Origin: Sanderia malayensis
Lineage: Eukaryota > Cnidaria > Scyphozoa > Semaeostomeae > Pelagiidae
Assembly (NCBI GenBank): GCA_013076295.1
Contig: RQOL01000906.1
Span: 6,514,297-6,578,296 of the forward strand
Reading direction: 5' to 3'
DNA length: 64,000 nucleotides
Positions within the stretch are counted from its first letter, which is position 1, and each line of letters starts with the position of its first letter. The notes beneath the pieces were generated by a model, which ran no database searches, had not been told where the DNA came from, and saw nothing but the letters and a program-made list of their open reading frames with translations. Positions 1 through 11,756 of the stretch are shown one piece after another. A program made the position numbers and the translations under genes.

Positions 1-45
1 TTACAACATAACTGCACTAATCTGAATATGCACTTTATGCAATAC

Positions 46-1694
46 CTTTTGATGGTTTGATTTGTGCGTTCGTCAAGACCGTTAGTTTGGGGGTGATAAG
101 CAGCAGTCATCTTGTGCTTAACACCAAGAATATTACAAAATTCACTGTTCAGCTAAAAGAAAACACAAGAAACATAAATTATTGTTTTAAATTTATCTTT
201 TGCAAAGCATAGATGCGCTTTTCAAGGATAAGTTTTAGTGCAAATAGACAAGATCAACTTGCCTCATTTAAAAACTCCCTTCCTGGATCTGTTAAAATTT
301 TTTCCGGAGACCCATGGCGACAGAAAATTTTTACTAAACATTTTGCAACTTCTTTACCTGATTTTTTTGGTATAGGGTAGGCTTCAACCCATTTGGTGAA
401 ATAATCAGTGCATGTAAAAATGTACTTATTTCCCTTTCTTGTTGTGGCATATGATCCCATCAAATCTATTCTCAGCATTTGCCACGGCTTAGTAACCTAA
501 AATGAATTTAAGATTTATCAATATGGCCTGTCACATTTCTAATTCACAGTTAAATTCTCACAACAATAACAATAACGATTTTGTTAGTGCAATTTGTACA
601 AGTAACCGTTATATCACGTGACCCATTCGCATTTCGGACAACTGAAATGATGGCTGAAAACGGACGTTCAGTACAGAAGATGAAAAATATGCATTCTGAG
701 GCTATGAAAACATTCTCGATGAATAGTGAAGTTTACAAACATGAAATGTTACGAGAATTTTCCTGTCTAAATGTAACTAACTAACTGGACTTTGCAAGTA
801 TCCATTTGGCAATAAATCCCCAAGTTATCTCATAGTTTTCAACTCACCTTCCAGTTCTACTTCAACATTTTTGAGCGGCTGCCCTCTTCTGTAGCATTTT
901 TGGCATTGTGAGCGCTGGTGTAAATAACAAAGTACAAATGCTATTTTATTACAGCACTACTTATATAAAAGATAAAAAATAACGAGTTGGTGCACCTTCA
1001 GAAATCCTTCCATAGACACGAGGATATACCATCACACTGCAAAATTTGTTGGTATACAACAATATACAATCAGTACAATCACTTACAAAATAATTTATAT
1101 GAGCAGTTATGCCTTTCCATTTATATCTACGGCATATCTGGTCTTCAGTGTTATTCCTGCCACTGTGCCAACCGATCGGACTGTCGTGAAATTGTGCAAA
1201 TATTTCTTTTGCTTCTTCGAATGAGCAGACTGCTTTCAGCAATATATCATGACTACGAGAACGGTCACTTTCTGACTGCCGATAGTACAACGTGTTATCT
1301 AAGTAGAAAATGGTTCTTATGGTTCTAAATATGAAATAGCTTATAGCTTATAGCAGCAATTGCTACTGTCCTCATTTTAGCAAGTTTTCTCTTGAACCTG
1401 GAAAAATTTGTTCATAGATATATACAATACACACATACCTTTCAAGTGATACTTGTTAGCATATCGACGCAAAGCATGCTTTATTTTTTTAGAATAACGA
1501 CTAGGATAACACTCATCACCTAATTTACCAGAACTCTTCGCTTCGTGATATTTGCGAACAACTCTCATTTTTTCAAAATCTGAATGCATTTTCTTCAAGA
1601 CTTCTTCATTGTCATGGCCATGGGGCGTTTCACTTGGCTTCAACACTGCTTCGGGTTTTCTTTCCATTTCAATATTCTCTTTGCTTTTTTCCAT
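46..1694 (-). CDS. Intron-containing integrase gene (GIN/Ginger/Ty3-type), partial
   Basis: A DDE integrase split into exons, continuing beyond base 1. Exons seen: 1694-1439 (ATG at 1694, donor AAAG|GTATGT), 1298-1087 (acceptor TTTCTACTTAG, donor GTAAGT), 914-848 (donor GTGAGT), 497-263 (ends at GAG|GCAAGT, a GC-type donor) and 152-46 (donor GTATTG). Exons 1 to 2, 2 to 3 and 4 to 5 join in phase. The join of exon 3 to 4 does not: an extra base or an unseen small exon is needed. In order the protein has a charged N-terminus, an H2C2 zinc-binding module (FHDSPIGWHSG, later CQKC), then a catalytic core with D in RIDLMG, D in ILTDPGREF and E in NGLDERTNQ. Introns and no attached RT or gag suggest a domesticated GIN-like gene or a Ginger-type transposase, not an ordinary gypsy element. 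Whether it is intact is unknown. Confidence 0.72.
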
Positions 1695-2212
1695 CACAGC
1701 TTAAATTTAGAAATCTCCTTTCAAATCTGTATAATCGTGGTTAAAATCTAGCTCCAAGCTGGAGATAAATGTTGTTGTCTTCTATATTTATATATAATTT
1801 ACTCTTCAGAACTTCATACCAACCCGATCAAATTGTATCTAAAAACTACCATCTACTATGCATATTTATAATTCTTTTAAGAAGCAGGAAGATAATTTCA
1901 TGTACGTTAGGTGTACGTCATAAGGAAAAGGTTTGGCTGTATGAGTAGCAAAAATATGCTAAAAAGACGCAGGTTTAGCAAATATGAAGATGAGTAAGTC
2001 AGGTCATGTGGCTATTGATGAACTTGGGGAATAACTTCATGTCCAGGCATGCTGCGAATGACGCATTGAGGATTCTGTATGTTAAAAGAAGAAAATATGA
2101 AGGAAAACTTGTATCAACAATGAATACATACATTTTTGACGAAAAAATTTTGTTATAAGGTTGCGCTCTGCTCTTAGAAAAGTTAAGAAATGAAAATAAT
2201 GGATTTTGAAAC
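1695..2212. other. AT-rich spacer upstream of the integrase gene
   Basis: No coding region, RNA gene or clear repeat end is visible. By position it should hold the promoter and 5' UTR of the leftward integrase gene, but I see no TATA or initiator element worth naming. Confidence 0.3.
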
Positions 2213-2216
2213 TTAA

Positions 2217-3952
2217 AGGGCTACTCTCACCATATTTTTTTATTTCATTTCTGGGTAGTTTTTGACGTAAAAACAGGTACTGCACTTTTTAAATTTCGAA
2301 ATTCGCTCATTAACACCTCTTTTCACGGCTCTAAAAGTGCGATTTTCAGAAAAAAGTCGGGCAAAAAGAAAACTTGGGCGAGGCCGGTGTGACGTAGATG
2401 CCGGAACGCATGAAATTTATTTTATTGTGTTCAGTACCAATTCAATGTTTTGCATATTATGGTCAAAACCAAGTCGTATTTAAAAAATTAAATCGTACCA
2501 CGAACTAGTCCAGGATCTCAGGAATCTGTTGATGCCTCGTTTATCATGAAAAAGTGAGTTTTTTACAAAAATGAGGATGATTGGCTCACGCTTATGCTGC
2601 AAGCCGGCATGTTTTTCGACCTCAACGTCGCAGTCTCGCTCGAGCGAGCTTCACATACAGTCTTCAGTGGTGCGGGATAGTTTTAAACAACAATATGAAT
2701 TCGAAATTTATTCAATTAAAGAGGAGCAAGCTCTCTTTCAACAATTTTTCGATAGAATTAATAGTATGGAAAATTGGTGAGCTCTTATCTATGCATTTAT
2801 ATGATTTAAACCAAATCTTGTCAGTTAAAAATTGCTAAATTGTAAAATTGCTAGACCGAACAGGTTCTGGCACGGGTAAAGCAGAATTCCGCTATTTTGG
2901 ATTAATAATGCATGAAAATAACCCTATTTGTCTTATCTGGTGTGTTTTTGAAGCAGCAGCTCATATTTTGGTAATATTTCAAGTGTAGTTATGGTCATAG
3001 CTGTGTAGAAAACTAGAAAATCCCTTCCAGGAATGTGAACATTAATGTCCAGAGATCGAAGATTTCACAAGTTCAATGTGAATTCGAAGAAAAAATTTCC
3101 AGCACAATGTTGGGCTTCATACTGGTGTTCTAGTTTTGATCATATTGTCTGACTTTGTCAACAATATACACCTTTACTTTGCCTTAGGTTTCAATGTAAT
3201 CACCAATGTATATAATTTATAACAAGAACTCCAGGGTTATGTCAACCAACCAATTTCAATTTGAGCAATTTTTTAACAGTGCATCACTTTAGCATTTCAA
3301 TATCTTTGACATAAACCCAAGTAGTAAAGACAAAAATAATCCATAATTATCTTGCTAAAACAAAGCACACGGCAAAACTTGATAAAATAGATTATAGAAC
3401 TGATGGAAATGGAAACGATAAACAAACTTATTATATTCACAATCACGAATAGTTGGTTGTTTATAACGCAAATGAAAGGAAGGAAGAGGTTGAGTGACGA
3501 ACAGATAACAACGTGAGGCGTGTGAATACTGGAAAAATCCATTGTCACTGCATCAGCTTTGGGGTCAATTTTCAGCCCTTAACAATGCCGAAAATTAAAA
3601 AAAAACACACGGGGAGATGTCAATAAGCTTTGTAATGATGGTGTTGAAGTGGTTTGAAAAAACATTTGTATCTATCATTGAAAACAAGGGAGAAAACCGG
3701 ACGCGACGTTGATTTTTCCATACTAAAGCCAAAGAGAGAATTTTTTTTGCGTTCCGGCATCTAGGTCACACAACCTCGGCCCAGATCGTTTCATGTTGCG
3801 CGACATTTTCAGAAATGACCTGAAAATCGCACTTTTGGAGCCGTGAAAAGAGGTGTTAATGAGCGAATTTCGAAATTTAAAAAGTGCAGTACCTGTTTTT
3901 ACGTCAAAAACTACCCAGAAGTGAAATAAAAAAATATGGTGAGAGTAGCCCT
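2217..3952. mobile_element. Non-autonomous DNA transposon, TTAA target duplication
   Basis: Terminal inverted repeats of about 190 bp: the left end reads AGGGCTACTCTCACCATA from 2217, and the right end, through TGGTGAGAGTAGCCCT, closes at 3952. TTAA flanks both sides (2213-2216, 3953-3956). Both arms carry the same inner text (AAAAACAGGTACTGCACTTT and its complement, then the CGTGAAAAGAGGTGTTAATG block). The interior has no transposase ORF. TTAA duplication is typical of piggyBac-mobilised elements, so mobilisation in trans by such a transposase is an inference. Confidence 0.85.
2771..3165. repeat. Dispersed repeat, copy 1 of 2 (partner 32131-32525)
   Basis: About 390 bp starting at ATTGGTGAGCTCTTATCTA and ending near TTTGTCAACAATATACACC recur in direct orientation at 32131-32525 with scattered substitutions and small indels. 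The segment lies inside the TTAA transposon at 2217-3952 but not inside any recognised element at the second site. It is therefore either an older repeat captured by the transposon, or the second site is a remnant of the transposon's interior. No coding potential. Confidence 0.8.
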
Positions 3953-4221
3953 TTAAGAAAGTTGCAAAATTTAAATACTTAAAATTTCAAGAAAAAAATG
4001 TCGCAAAAGCAAGAAATACCTAATATATGGTGACTATAATATATTATCTATTAAATGTATAATGTTTCAAATTGTATCTGTAACATTAATGGATTGTTTG
4101 GTAACATTAAACTATTCCATGGTTGCTCAGAAAGTTTGAGTGCTGGGTTAAACAACACAAAATATATCAAATAAATATATCAAATGTTTATGAGAGCATT
4201 TAGTGTAGCCAATTTAAGGTA

Positions 4222-6131
4222 GGTCACTACCCTAAATTTCGCGTTTTGGAGCAAAATGTGAAAAATTCCACTTTTAATAAAAAACGCTAGTTTATTACAT
4301 TAACTTTATGACATCAGTCAAATTTCATGAAAAAGTGGGGTTGATGGGGGATTTTAGGGTTCCTATAAGTTTGCAGGTACAATCTATCAACCCCGATTCG
4401 TTTTCCATTGCTCGCAAAAGAACTTCGCGTGCACGACCATTTTGAAACTTTTATAACACTCCTTTACATCAATCGAGAGCATATTGATTAAGCTACTCAA
4501 ACATGTAGCTTCTCGCTCAATACTTCTTTGTTTTAAACAAGAATTCAGCACTTTCATTGGATAAATGCTGGATAAATTAAGTACAGGCTAATCGTAGCAA
4601 TCTATGATTTGTTTTCTCTTGGAGTTCTCAAATTTGATTGGTTGTTGCAAATGTCAAAAATCAGCTGATCGCGTGTGTTCTCACTCACGTTATTTTGTTT
4701 ACTCTTACACTGGAGATATCGAAGTCTTTTTCCATATTATTACATAAATTTATATTCTTTTTGATGAAAACGGGCGAAGCCATATTTAAATCAAAACATC
4801 GCTTTAGTGGAAAGCGAGAAAATCCAAATTTGGCAGGGAAGAACATGGAGAAGTCGTCTGAAGATGCTGCTCCCTCAGGCCCTTCTCACACTCCCAAGAA
4901 GTAAGCTTCCACAGAAGTTAGAACAATTCGAGATTTCTTTGGAAAACCTCTGCCAAGTAAAAGATCAAGATTTTTGTCAGACTGAGGATAGTTTTATATA
5001 ATGCAGCAATCATGTCTTGACTTCATTGTGAAGAAACGTTGCCAGCAGATGTTGGACGAAAGCTGGTTCCAACCTTCAAGAGGCTTTACTGAAGATGGGT
5101 TACCTTAGAGAGGTGTGCAAGAAATAGGAGACAGAATCCAAATGTGTCACTCCATAATGTCATTGGGAGATTGTATCCTATCCTAAATCTACATATGTGG
5201 GGAAAAGGCCTTTGCACACAGCTCTCACTCTTGCGGTCTGCCAGTTTATCATGGGTGCCAGCTTTCACAATATTCTATTGTGGACTTTTAGGCAGTCCAT
5301 TTGGTGCAATTTCTGTGAAAGCTTCCAGGAAAAACTGTCAAGAGGCTAAGTCACAGAGAGCCTCTTCAGATGAAACCAAAAAAGAAGAAAAAAACTAAAA
5401 TTTAAAACAGTTATCCGAAATCAGCAACTGCAAGACATTGAGGCTCAAACGTACACTGCGGGGGCATTCTAAATATTTGACTTATTTTCCAACATTACAT
5501 TATTTTTTTTTACTATGTGTGCTTAGCTTAGTTTTACTATGTGAGCCTCCAAATAGTGAAGAAGTTAGATAAAGAGCTTACTGATATTCGAAAAATTTAG
5601 TGGTCAATCTTTAAAGCCATTTTTTGCAAATCGGAAATTTTCAAAAAAAGTCATTTGAACAGAATGCCCCACTTTTTTATTGTTGAAGTAACATAGTAAA
5701 ACTATACATCATTTTCTTGCAAATTTATTGGAGAGTGAGACTGGTTAATTTGTTTACTTATTTAGCTGCTCATGTGGACAAAAATAAAAAATTGAGAGTG
5801 TGACCAAAGACGAAAAATTGTGTTTTGAAGATTTCCTGGAATAAAATTTTTTATGTGCAAGATAGAAGAAAATAAAATAGATAATCTCACTCACAGGGCT
5901 ATTCTGGGCAATTTGATACCCTATTTGCTTGCTTTTGATGCTCCTGTAAAAATGGGGCATTCAGACCTAGCCCCTACTTTTTGACACATTAACACCAGTT
6001 ACCATGGAAACTAAGCAGCTAATTAAAATTTGGTTGTTAATTTTGAATTCAGCAGATAAGAATCACTATGTTATGAAAGATTCAGCTTGTTTTCCTTTGT
6101 GGTTGCAAAAATAGATTTTAGGGTAGTGACC
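4222..6131. mobile_element. Degenerate DNA transposon with short TIRs, TA target
   Basis: Ends GGTCACTACCCTAAA (from 4222) and TTTAGGGTAGTGACC (to 6131) are inverted copies, each next to TA (4220-4221, 6132-6133), as for Tc1/mariner-like or related elements. Similarity does not extend far inside. The interior has a possible fossil exon around 4765-5000 (+): lysine- and serine-rich, then a stop, then a frame containing RTIRDFFGKPLPSKRSRF. I do not recognise that protein, and the reading is broken. No transposase domain is identifiable. Confidence 0.55.
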
Positions 6132-6515
6132 TAAAACATAGAAAATAACTAAATGAACAAAATTATGTTAAATGGAGTATGTACCATAACTACATGGATT
6201 CAGTATTTGTATTTCTTTTTTTGCTACAATGATTTTTCGTCACAACCTATTCAGTTATAGGTGATTTGTTTTTGAATGAATTTTCTTCTTTCACTATGAT
6301 GATTGTTTGTCATACGTATATCCTGTTATCCTGTTACAATTTGGCGATTTATTTTCCATTATATTTTCTTTATACTTCTCTCTCCGATATCCTGTTATCC
6401 TTTCCTTGAGAGAACTGAAACGCGTCCCGTTTTGTTACTCTATATACCACACCGTGAAACAGATTATGTTTCATCGTGTTACCAAAATGCCTGGGGTACG
6501 CAAACGCATACTACA

Positions 6516-6702
6516 CCGGCATCTACGTCACACCGGTCTCGCCCGAGTTTTCTTTGTGCCCGACTTTTTCTGAAAATCGCACTTTTCGAGCCGTGAAAAG
6601 AGGTGCTAATGAGCAAATTTCGAAATTTAAAAAATGCAGTACCTGTTTTTACGTCAAAAACTACCCAGAAATGAAATAAAAAAATATGGTGAGAGTAGCC
6701 CT
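6516..6702. repeat. Solo TIR of the 2217-3952 transposon family
   Basis: This 187-bp block matches the right terminal repeat of the element at 2217-3952 (CGTGAAAAGAGGTGCTAATG to GGTGAGAGTAGCCCT) and ends at a TTAA (6703-6706). No matching left end is found upstream, so it is a truncated element or a solo end. The TTAA is also the left target duplication of the next element. Confidence 0.82.
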
Positions 6703-6706
6703 TTAA

Positions 6707-8209
6707 AGGCCTACTGCAATCAAAAATCACTTTCCCGTTTTTTTTCATAAAATGAAATTTCAATCTTTACTGATTACTTTGGTGCCTGTTTTGTTTTTAT
6801 TCGATCACGATAAGTATACTAAATTTGGCTTTGAAATGGGGCACTGACTGCGATATGGTATGACGTCATAACCAGGACACAAATCGACTTTTATAATGGG
6901 AGAGTATAGGGAAAAGTTTTCAAATCTGCACTATGCGTAACCCCGGCCCTTATTAAAAAATCGCTTCCCAGGAATCAAAACTATAACTTTCCGCGCGTCG
7001 TTTCAGCTATTAACCAAAAAAATTGAACTTACGGTAACGCTATAGCGGCGCTTTGAAAAAGGGTACCACAAACCGCGCGGTTAATCAAAAGACATTTTAT
7101 TCCGCGCGGTCTGATTTCCAAGCAGCTGGAGGAAGCATTCACAAAGGAAGTTTGTCAGAAATCATGGATGGCGGAGCTGTGTAAATAAAACTAGTAACAA
7201 ACACGATGGCCGAGGTTGTTGTTAGAGGACCAGGCAAAGTAAACTGTTACAGCAGTTAAGTTAATTAATAAATGGTATTTTCAAGCAGCCGTTTTCAAAA
7301 CAAATTTGAAAGGAAACAGATAAGGAGAGCTGAAGGCGTGCGTTTTGCTCACAATACACATAGACCAGACAGAAATTAAAAACATAAAGCTACGGAACCA
7401 CCAGTTTCATTTGTTGTCCATTTGGAATTTTGGAACCATCGTGTTTCAACAGAAAACTTGTAACACATCTGACTTTGACAATAAATTGCTATGCAGAATA
7501 TTGCGATTAGTTCTATTTTATTTCTCCAATTTCTACCCTGATGAAAACATTGAAGCAACTTGGCGTTCCAGCCAGACGTGATGTAAAAGTAATTCGTTTT
7601 GATAAGACTGGACTGACAACAACTTAGCAGCATCAGATATATCTTAAAAAGCCAACTCTGAGCGTAAATAGTCCATGTAGATTCTGAAAACATCTCTGCA
7701 TTCTCTCACACACATCATATGCGACTCAGTCAAGTCAAATGCAAAAGTATATTTCATCTCGACACTGATAATCCCCGTTGTTTGCTTCCGCTCTCCGCCG
7801 CGGCTGATCGCCCTCCCGCAGTTTGACGTCACGACCAAAACTGCCCCAATTCAGACCCCAATTACTCCCCCCAAATCGCTTTCTAAAATTATGAAAAAAA
7901 TTTTAAAATTTGTGAAAACACTTTAATATTTATGCCTTGGGATGCGATTTTTAATTAATTAGTTATTTATTGAGCTAGACGGAGTGAAGCAAAAAGCTAC
8001 AATACACTTCAATACAAAAACTTGAAATGGGTCCTGGTTATTACGTCACGTTTGTCGCAGTTGAAATGGCAAAATCGACGACTTTGCGGGCTTGTAAAAA
8101 CAATTCCACTTGATCAATTTTCATTCTGGAAACGGTTTTATGATCAGTTCGAATAGGTTTACCATGAAATGTAAAAAAATCATATCACTTTTTTGATTGC
8201 AGTAGGCCT
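6707..8209. mobile_element. Non-autonomous DNA transposon, second TTAA family
   Basis: It begins AGGCCTACTGCAATCAAAAA at 6707 and ends with TTTTTTGATTGCAGTAGGCCT at 8209, with TTAA on both sides (6703-6706, 8210-8213). Inside the ends an inverted similarity recurs around the phrase for 'ACGTCATAACCAGGAC' (left about 6862, right about 8030). The interior holds a few short chance frames and no transposase. It is about 1.5 kb and looks like a deletion derivative or MITE of a TTAA-targeting family distinct from the first. Confidence 0.82.
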
Positions 8210-8213
8210 TTAA

Positions 8214-9520
8214 GGAGCGGAAGGCAGCGTTGTTTGTTGTTGCAATTTCCACGAAGCCAAAACTTTATATCAAATGGAAGACGTTCTGTTCGGTAATTGT
8301 TTATTTATGTCGAAAGAATTTAGAATAACTACGCCAAACAAGTTTCTCTTACTTTTTGGATAGCTTTATTAGTCTCTTTTTGTGCATTGATGTTCATTAT
8401 TCAACAACAGACCCAACCCAAATAAATAGGCTAGGCCAATGCACGTGTTTGTTTCACAGTACATGGCGTTTTGAAAATCGACGAATGAAACCAACAGATA
8501 TTTTCAATGATCCCTTAGATAAACTCAAACTCAAACTCAAAATTAGATACTGAACCGGATATCGATGAATTATAGATTTTAGAATCTATTGCTGATGACT
8601 GATTATCATTATTGTTATTTCATAGACTCCTGGACTGGTTTTGTTCTGTCTTCTTTAGTTTTGTTGTTTTCTTGATGCTCGGTTTAACCATGTGTGTATT
8701 GCTAGTTCTTTCTAGTAATACATACTTAATGGTTCCACATATTGAGCAATTTCTTTTTCAAAAGGAGCGTTCCCAAATTAAAAAAGGGCGTGGTCACCAA
8801 TAATTATCTTGGGCCACACCCTTTCAGCTTCAGTCAGGTTTACGTCTGGATCCGCGCCTGTACTTCTTTCAAAGCCGTGTGTAAAACCCTTTTATAGCTG
8901 CTACTTTGTAAACAATGTACTCCCTTGTTTATAAAAAAGCATGCTAAACATGTAAGAATACAACACAAATATGGTAATACACGTAAAGCCATGGTCAATC
9001 ATTAAGAATCGATTACAGATCATAAAACAAAGTTATCATAAAGCAATATGAAAGTTTGTCCTTGAAGATCCCTTGACAATTATTGCTTGCACGCAGGAAC
9101 ATCTACATGAAAGTGTGTATTTGAAGGTCCCAAATGCCACGGCGTGTTTTCAAATGTTACAAAGGTCTGAAGCTTAAACTATATTTAAAGAAGTAATGTT
9201 ATTAATCACAATATAATTGCTTTTGAGGGACATACGCTTGAAAGTGTATACATGTAGCGTGGCTGGTTAAAGCGGGTGTACTCAAGAAAATCCAAGATGT
9301 TGCTTGCTTGAGATCAATTATTGAACTAAAATGCTATTATCATTTCACATAAGTGAAAACAATCATAATGTAAGAGCGTTACCCTGTTAGCCATAATTCA
9401 ATTCAATTATCTCTGTTGCAAAATCTCTTTAATAGTGCAGCCTCTCATCTCTTTCAACACCAGTTCTCAGCTAGTCATCAATGAGGAAGGAGCTCTGGTC
9501 AATCACAGCATTCTTTATCT
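8214..9520. other. Unannotated interspersed DNA
   Basis: No convincing gene. Around 8790-8860 there is a worn fragment with wording typical of hAT-like ends (GGTTTACGTCTGGATCCGCG). The rest is AT-rich sequence with only short chance frames. Confidence 0.3.
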
Positions 9521-9522
9521 TA

Positions 9523-11370
9523 GTCTATGGGCTGAGAGCCAAAAATAGGGGTTTTTTGGTACCACTTGGCGGGAATAACAATGATGTTGATTTTCGTGAA
9601 GGGTATGACCCCAGTGGTAAGAAATGGCATGATAGACTCTTTTAAAATGGGGCATGTATAATTGACAGGGGGTTAAACATTCAAAAGCCAGTACTGAGCC
9701 CTTATAGAGAAAAAAATTTTGTCAAGCGCTTCACTTAGTAGATATCAAACCTTTCTTAATACCAACAGAACGAACGTTTCAAACTAAACAAGAACAAATT
9801 TACAGAACCTTGATATATTTTTCAGAACCGAAGATATCGCTCGTTCATTTTATCAATGTGACGTCACACCTTAGCAACGCCTTAGCAACTGGAGCAGTTC
9901 TATGGACTGATGACTATTTTTGGCACCACTTGGCGGGAATAATAATGGTGGAGATTTCAATCAAGTATATGATCCCACTATGCAAAATTGGCTTGATAAG
10001 ATATTTTTAAAATGGGGTTTGTCGTAAAGACGGGGGTTCAAAGACTTTATTCCCAAGATACTCCCTAGTAGCATGCCGTATGAAGAATATTTTTGTAGCA
10101 AATTCTCCTTCGTAGAAAATAAATATGAATCAATATGTTCGACAAACAACAAATAAAAAGAAAAATGTCGCCGGGGTATGTGAAGGGTGTAATGCTCCTC
10201 CTCAGTCACCATTCCTCTCTATCCCATGCCTCTTTATTCAAGTATGGTTATCAATCTATAAAGTTTATTCCTCGTCTCTGTTTTGCCGGGTTTTCTTCAC
10301 AATAGCCTCCATTTCTCGGCTGAGTATCAATTATCCCCTATCTGTCTATTATCAAGAAATGTTGACTGATAGGAGCACTTCGTGCGCTATATTCGCTTAC
10401 GCTCATGCCCCTTGCAACCTCACGTACAATAGGCTAGCTCTCTGCGCTCGCCTGTCTATCTATTATCAAGAAACGTTGAGTGATAGGAACACTTCGTGCG
10501 CTGCTTTCGCTTACTCTCATGCCCCTTGGAACCCCACGTAGCTACATATGGTTTATCAAAAGAAAGTTATATGTTCGTTATTATTATATAAATAGTTATA
10601 TTGGCTCTTTTATTCGGGCTTTATTTCACTCCAGTTTTCGCAAGGTTGTTCCTTGCTTTATTTTTACAGTTTTGAGTAAATATAGGAAAATATAGAAAAA
10701 CCTATTGGCAACTGTATTTATTTAACTTCATGTTATAACACTTTATAAAGCTGTTGCTACTGCAGCCCCAAAAATGTGTCACATTTTTGCCAGCATAACC
10801 AGACTTCAGCTTGATAATTTGCTCTTTGTATTTGTTTAAAAGGAAAAGTCCATAAAAGGAGCTGCTAATATTTTGGGGGCTCCTGCCCCAAGTTCCCCCC
10901 TACCCGGTGATACCCCTCGGTTCAGATTGACCAATGTATGGCAGTTTTTAGTTAGAAGCAATGAACTGAATGATGTTCATTCGACACATGAAGGAAAACA
11001 CTGAAGAGTTCCAGTTGCTAAGGCGTTGCTAAGATGTGACGTCACATTGATAAAATGAACGGGCGATATTTTCGGTTCTGAGAAAGATATCTTCGGTTCT
11101 GTAAATTTGTTCTTGTTCAGTTTCAAACGTTCGTTCTGTTGATATTAAGAAAGATTTGCTATCTATTAAGTGAAGCGCTTGACAAAACGTTTTTCTCTAT
11201 AAGGGCTCAGTACTGGCTTTTGAATGTTTAACCCCCTGTCAACTCTACATGCCCCATTTTAAAAAAGGCTATCATGCCATTTCTTACCACTGGGGTCCTA
11301 CCCTTCACGAAAATCACCATCATTGTTATTCCCGCCAAGTGGTACCGAAAAAGGTCATGAGCCCATAGAC
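9523..11370. mobile_element. Long-TIR DNA transposon (TIRs about 380 bp), TA target
   Basis: The left arm 9523-9900 (GTCTATGGGCT onward) is repeated inverted at 11010-11370, closing with AGCCCATAGAC. Both ends abut TA. The arms share landmarks such as CCACTTGGCGGGAATAACAA, CAGGGGGTTAAACATTCAAA and ATGTGACGTCACA. A third, degraded copy of the arm start sits inside at about 9918-10050. The interior also has an imperfect tandem duplication (about 10345-10430 and 10462-10541, around GATAGGAACACTTCGTGCGC). No transposase is visible. Confidence 0.82.
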
Positions 11371-11756
11371 TATCTGGCAAGCTGGTAGGATTTTGTTTCG
11401 TTACTTGTTTCTTTGGCAGCCATTTTGTTTTTATAGGTGTGGCATTACTTTAGGATTAAGTTATCATGTTCTATCGATAGTTGTCTCTAGTTTCGATTAA
11501 ATATTTTGCAATACTTATCAAATACTTTAGATTTGTGACGAATTTTATATTAATTTATTTAGTTTGAACTTCTTGACTACAAAAGATGTTACAAACATAA
11601 AGAACAAAACTTGAGTTGTCCTTCTTCGTCTACATTCAAACAGCAAGATACACATGCTGTCGCTCAATCTTTCAACATATCACTCATCAATCAAGTGTTT
11701 GATCTGTTGTACATCAATCAGTAATTGACTTTGTCAACTCAGCCAACGCCCTATCC

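Noticed and set aside
581..784. Short plus-strand frame opposite the integrase gene
   Set aside because: Lies within an intron of the leftward gene and shows no recognisable content.
10125..10541. 138-codon plus-strand frame inside the 9523-11370 element
   Set aside because: It spans an internal non-coding tandem duplication and part of a terminal-repeat copy; no domain seen.
11480..11756. Possible BEL LTR upstream of gag
   Set aside because: No matching second LTR and no TG...CA boundary could be supported.
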